The notes beneath the pieces were generated by a model, which worked only from the letters and a program-made list of their open reading frames with translations, had not been told where the DNA came from and did no database searches. The position numbers were made by a program, and so were the translations under genes. This document shows positions 18,595 through 21,846 of a DNA stretch of 21,846 bases, in pieces; the first letter of the stretch is position 1; every line of letters starts with the position of its first letter. Source of the DNA: Haplomitrium mnioides (lineage: Eukaryota > Marchantiophyta > Haplomitriopsida > Calobryales); the NCBI GenBank assembly GCA_049999725.1, contig JBNGIS010016917.1:1-21846 (forward strand), given 5' to 3'.

Positions 18595-19228
18595 ACCTTT
18601 GGCATGCCATGATATCAAGAGATTGTATCAAAGTAAATCTTTGCCAATTGTGGAGCATCCACCTTATCCGCTGTCGGTGCTAAATGAATTTGTTTACTTA
18701 GCTTATCCACAAACACCACATAACGGTAAATCCACAAGACGTGGTTGGAAGCAAAGTGACAGGATCTAAACTTACATGTTCCCATCGAGTAGTAGGAATC
18801 ATTAATGGTTGAAGAAGACGAGCTGGTTTTTGACTTGAAGTCTTGTTTTGTTGACAACTCTTATAAGAACAAACAAAGCCACGAACATCTTGAGTTAGGT
18901 TTGGCCACCACCAAGTGCGTTGACGCAGCTCCATAGTCTTGTCTACTTTAAGATGCCTAGAGATTGGAACGTCACGTGCTTCTGGTAAACCGGCCATTCG
19001 AAACGCATCATCTTGTGGAACATATATTTGATGACCTTGATAGAGAATACCATCCTGAATAGAAAAGGCATGATGTTCACTATCTTTAACCGCCAAACGT
19101 GCCTTAACAAGATTAAAAAAGGCATCTCCATATAACTTTTGTCAAAAATTATCTTGGGTTGCTTCATCGAGATGCAATATACTAACATTTGCAACCTCCA
19201 ATATATTTATACGATGATCCAGTCTTTG
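18595..19228 (-). pseudogene. pol: gypsy integrase, zinc finger and start of core
   Basis: Integrase begins after the RNase H linker with LEVANVSILHLDEATQD and GDAFFNLVKARLAVKD. The zinc-binding domain reads EARDVPISRHLKVDKT and then QRTWWWPNLTQDVRGF and VCSYKSCQQNK. The first His is Arg, and the first Cys of the CxxC pair is Tyr. The core starts with TRWEHVSLDPVTLLP, keeping the first catalytic Asp. After a frameshift near 18720 it continues as VVFVDKLSKQIHLAPTADK to HGMPK at about 18600. There are few stops, so the copy is moderately young. Confidence 0.85.
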
Positions 19229-19790
19229 TCACAATGCATCAAGAATAGTATGGAACCTTTTTGGCTTGTATTCCAACTTGATATCAAAGAGTTGTAGCTG
19301 ATCTTCCCATCGATGATGACAGCTTGTTATATTTTCCAAGTGAATTGATTGTAGTAAGGGCTTGTGGTTGGTGCGCATAAGTACATGCTTTCCTAAAAGA
19401 TAGTGTTGCAAAACTTTGGTAGCATAAACCATTGCCAATTGTTCTCTATCCATTGCAAAATAATTTCTCTCCATTGTATTTAGTCGGCGTGACACGAAGG
19501 TAATCGGATGAAGTCCATCCTCAAACTCTTGTCATAACATTGTTCCAATAGCAAAATTAGAGGCATCAAAATCAACTATACAACGTGCATTTGGATTATA
19601 CGGTTGTAGAATTGGACGAGAAGACACCGCATCCTTGAGTTGTTGAAATGCCACTTGCTCCTTGGTCGTCCATTGAGACTTTGCCTCCTTGCCTAACAAA
19701 TTCGTAAGTGGTGCAGCAATATGAGCATAGTAATAGATGAATCTTTGATAAAAACTTGCCAATCCATTGAAAGCTCGAACAATCTTTACA
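19229..19790 (-). pseudogene. pol: gypsy RT thumb and RNase H
   Basis: The thumb/connection reads FNGLASFYQRFIYYYAHIAA, LTNLLGKEAKSQWT, and AFQQLKDAVSSRPILQ. RNase H follows with CIVDFDASNFAIGTML, one stop, HPITFVSRRLNTMERNYF, DREQLAMVYA and HYLLGKHVLMRTNHKPLLQS. It ends with WEDQLQLFDIKLEYKPK and the ILDAL linker. The third catalytic position, normally Asp in TDHKPL, is Asn (codon 19367-19369), a single G-to-A change. The frame is otherwise intact over about 170 codons, which points to fairly recent loss of activity. Confidence 0.88.
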
Positions 19791-20243
19791 TCATTTGGCG
19801 TTGGCCACTCTGCAATAGCCTTAATCTTCTCTTCCTACATCTTAATGCCATCTACAACACTTTATGTCTTGGATAAGTTGCTTCTTGAAATAAAACTTCC
19901 AATTGTATAGTCTTTGCAATACTTCTTTAAGATGATCACGATGCTCAACTTCTATTTTACTAAAGATGAGTATATCGTCAAAAAACACCAACATTGACTT
20001 ATCCAATAAACCATCAAAAGCTCGATGCATTTAATCCATGAATAATGTCAGAGTATTAGTAAGGTCAAATGTAAGAACCTCCCACTCAAAATGCATACCT
20101 TGTACGAAAAGCTGTCTTTGGCACATCACTTGGCTTGATAGGAATTTTCCAATTACCACTTCGAGAATCCAACTTAGATAAGAATCGCACACCACTCAAT
20201 TGATCCAACAAATCATCAATACAAGGTAGAGGATAAGCAATAG
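19791..20243 (-). pseudogene. pol: gypsy reverse transcriptase palm
   Basis: RT copies element RNA into DNA. The palm begins with [20 protein letters not shown], then [14 protein letters not shown] (first catalytic Asp) and PKTAFRTRY. After a small frameshift near 20085 it continues as FDLTNTLTLFMD, MHRAFDGLLDK and the catalytic motif VFFDDILIFSK (FFDD codons at 19974-19985). HRDHLKEVLQRL follows. Both Asp of the YxDD-type motif are kept. The fingers upstream of AAIAYPLP are missing: the reading stops at a 28-bp repeat beginning at 20244. Just two or three stops are seen. Confidence 0.85.
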
Positions 20244-20271
20244 CCGCTACTTTGAACCAAGAACTGCTACT
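20244..20271. repeat. 28-bp direct repeat, left copy
   Basis: CCGCTACTTTGAACCAAGAA opens the repeat. It matches 21819-21846 at 26 of 28 positions; both mismatches are transitions. It lies exactly where the gypsy RT similarity stops. Read on the minus strand it could itself encode GSWFKV, which resembles the upstream DGSWR motif of RT. Confidence 0.85.
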
Positions 20272-20561
20272 GAGTTTTTATTTCACTTTGTAGTCGAAAA
20301 TATTATTTTTTATGATTTGGTATTGAAAAACATCAACTTTACATTGAGATTATATTTAAAAATTTCCTTTATAGAAAACACCCTAAAAAAAAGCATTTTG
20401 GTTACTGAAATATTTTATTAAAACCTTGCACTATTGTGAATACACTAAATTCATCAAAAATTAAATTAAACATATATTTTTTTATGAAAAGAAATTATAT
20501 GCAAACGTGGATGTCTAGTCGGGTACGGACTTTGAACCAGACTTTGAGCATCGTAGCTATT
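20272..20561. other. AT-rich spacer, no gene
   Basis: Strongly AT-rich with T and A runs. No coding frame or repeat is recognised until the minisatellite begins. Confidence 0.5.
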
Positions 20562-20990
20562 AAATCCTATGCAAGCATAGACTCCAAACTAGAACCCTAA
20601 AGCCCATGCACACATAGACTCCGAACAAGAATCCTAAAGCCTTTGCGTGCTTAGACTCTGAATAAGAACAATAAAGCTATGCACCCATAGACTTTGAACT
20701 AGAACCCTAAAGCCTAGGCGCGCCAAGACTATAAACAAAAACCCTAAAGCCTATGCTTTGAATGAGAACCCTTTGGCTTATGCATGTAGGGACTCTGAAC
20801 AAGAACCTTAAAGCTCATGCGGGCATAGACTCCAAACGAGAACTAGAAAGCTTATGTGCGCATAGACTCTAAACAAGAGCATAAAGCATGAGCAGCCAAA
20901 GATTGCAAGAGTTCATATGCGCATGGACTCCAAGCCCATATGCACATGGACTCCAAACCATTCTTATACTAGCAATTGACTCCAAACCAT
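20562..20990. repeat. 37-bp minisatellite, about ten degenerate units
   Basis: The word AAAGC (or AAATC in the first unit) recurs at 20562, 20599, 20636, 20673, 20709, 20746, 20810, 20847 and 20883. Spacings are 36 or 37 bp, with one 64-bp step containing a shortened unit. Each unit reads roughly AAAGCCTATGCGCACATAGA followed by a CTCTGAACAAGAACCCT-like tail. Units after 20883 are more diverged and shorter. One unit contains GGCGCGCC. No open frame spans it. Confidence 0.88.
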
Positions 20991-21123
20991 TCTTAGGTGC
21001 ACCATATTGAATCGTGATGAAAAGACTTGAAATGGATTGAGAGTGCAACAAGTTGAAACTTTGGCAAATTAAACTTTGTAAAAAAAATAATTTATTAATA
21101 AAACAATTTGTTCGAATAGATGA

Positions 21124-21381
21124 TCAAGCTCTATTCTCCTCAAGAGGAATTGTCTTATCTAAATCTAAATGTTGAGCATCTGCAACCGCTAGAGAGTCTT
21201 GTCGAGATTGTCTAGTCCCAGATATTGTGATAGAGTCACAAGTAGCACTTGCAGTACCAGGAGGAACAGGTTCCTTGTGGCATGCATAAACTCTCTGTGA
21301 CTTAGTCGCATTGAATGGCAAGGAAGCCATCTCCAAAACGCTTTGATGAATGTAGATAGACTGACATTTATCATATTCCAT
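21124..21381 (-). other. Possible C-terminal gene fragment, unrecognised
   Basis: An 85-codon minus-strand frame reads MEYDKCQSIYIHQSVLEMAS at its start, CHKEPVPPGTASATCDSITI in the middle and DLDKTIPLEENRA at its stop. Composition is balanced and protein-like, unlike the surrounding retrotransposon debris. The frame is the same as that of the exon-like stretch right of the gap, with one TGA between (about 21392), but the gap length is arbitrary, so this may be chance. I do not recognise the family. It may be the last exon of a host gene fragment or of a captured gene. Confidence 0.35.
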
Positions 21382-21461
21382 CGTGATGCAATTTCACATT
21401 AGTTTTAAAGCACAGACAAGACCTATGCCCGACCCAGAGCAAAGATCTAAGATCCAATCCT

Positions 21462-21561
21462 NNNNNNNNNNNNNNNNNNNNNNNNNNNNNNNNNNNNNNN
21501 NNNNNNNNNNNNNNNNNNNNNNNNNNNNNNNNNNNNNNNNNNNNNNNNNNNNNNNNNNNNN
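21462..21561. other. Assembly gap of 100 N
   Basis: Exactly 100 N, the customary placeholder for a gap of unknown size. Sequence on its two sides may not be adjacent in the genome. Confidence 0.98.
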
Positions 21562-21772
21562 ATCATCTCTTAGGTGTTTAAGTTTGGTAGAAACCGCATG
21601 ACAACTAAAAACACTACGCATGATTTGCCAAGGAAGTCCAGTCGTAGGAGCAGGCTGCAAATTAAAAAGCCTCATGCTCCTCTTCTCTTCTTTCATCCAG
21701 TAGCCCACAGTCCAATATTTGTGGGCGTGTGTGATTCTAAGACCACTAGAATGATGAATGTTATTATTGTCC
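21562..21772 (-). other. Exon-like open frame, unrecognised
   Basis: On the minus strand an open frame of 70 codons runs from 21771 to the gap without a stop. It reads HHSSGLRITHAHKYWTVGYW, then RLFNLQPAPTTGLPWQIMRS and SCHAVSTKLKHLRDD. The composition looks like ordinary cytosolic protein. It is preceded by a T-rich run and AG that look like an intron 3' end. I cannot name the protein. It could be an exon of a host gene, decayed or live, or a gene piece captured by a mobile element. The truncation at the gap prevents a length comparison. Confidence 0.4.
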
Positions 21773-21792
21773 CTATAAAAAGAAAATTAAAC
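21773..21792 (-). promoter_or_regulatory. Candidate splice acceptor
   Basis: On the minus strand TTTAATTTTCTTTTTATAG ends directly before the open frame at 21772. A T-rich tract plus TATAG is a good plant 3' splice site. Confidence 0.4.
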
Positions 21793-21818
21793 AAATTAAA
21801 CATTGTAACCAAAAACAA

Positions 21819-21846
21819 CCGCTACTTTGAACCAAGAACCACTACT
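21819..21846. repeat. 28-bp direct repeat, right copy (at window end)
   Basis: Second copy of the repeat at 20244, offset by 1575 bp, with differences only at two adjacent positions (CA for TG). The window ends here, so the match may extend further. Confidence 0.85.

Noticed and set aside
20562-20990. CRISPR-like array
   Set aside because: Repeats are contiguous, with no unique spacers between them, and the context is a plant genome. It is a minisatellite.

Overview
The window looks like nuclear DNA of a flowering plant or gymnosperm with a large, repeat-rich genome. It is AT-rich with low gene density and is filled with decayed, nested LTR retrotransposons on both strands. I see no intact protein-coding gene and no tRNA or rRNA. 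No species can be named from the sequence alone. A run of exactly 100 N near the right end shows it is a draft assembly.

Layout, left to right. Positions 1-545 hold an ATAAA simple repeat and a GC-richer unassigned block. Positions 571-about 2430 hold an internally deleted Ty1/copia element on the plus strand: Gag fragment, pre-integrase region, a nearly full integrase with all three acidic catalytic positions, then directly a polypurine tract and 3' LTR. Protease and reverse transcriptase are missing. From about 2440 to about 6900 lies a minus-strand Ty3/gypsy-type element with 5' LTR, candidate primer-binding site, a long Gag frame containing three in-frame 78-bp tandem units, and an unrecognised downstream ORF where pol would be expected. 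Positions 7038-8457 carry plus-strand remnants of a charged coiled-coil ORF. Positions 8458-11808 are mostly unassigned AT-rich DNA.

A gypsy integrase tail on the plus strand lies at 11809-12350. A minus-strand gypsy element follows (14262-16597), with LTR, polypurine tract, integrase C-terminus, RNase H and a partial RT, but no integrase core. A possible copia LTR start at 16598 interrupts its RT. A second minus-strand gypsy element (about 17500-20243) has an LTR with a clear TATA box, polypurine tract, integrase, RNase H and RT.

The last 1.6 kb is different. A 28-bp direct repeat (20244 and 21819) brackets a 37-bp minisatellite and an exon-like open frame with a splice-acceptor-like upstream boundary on the minus strand. 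This is the least explained part of the window.

The genes do not work together as a pathway. Each element is a broken copy of a self-replicating unit (Gag, protease, RT/RNase H and integrase between LTRs). Many of the inactivating changes I could assign are C-to-T or G-to-A transitions, as expected from decay of methylated repeats. Nested order and internal deletions record repeated insertion followed by deletion.
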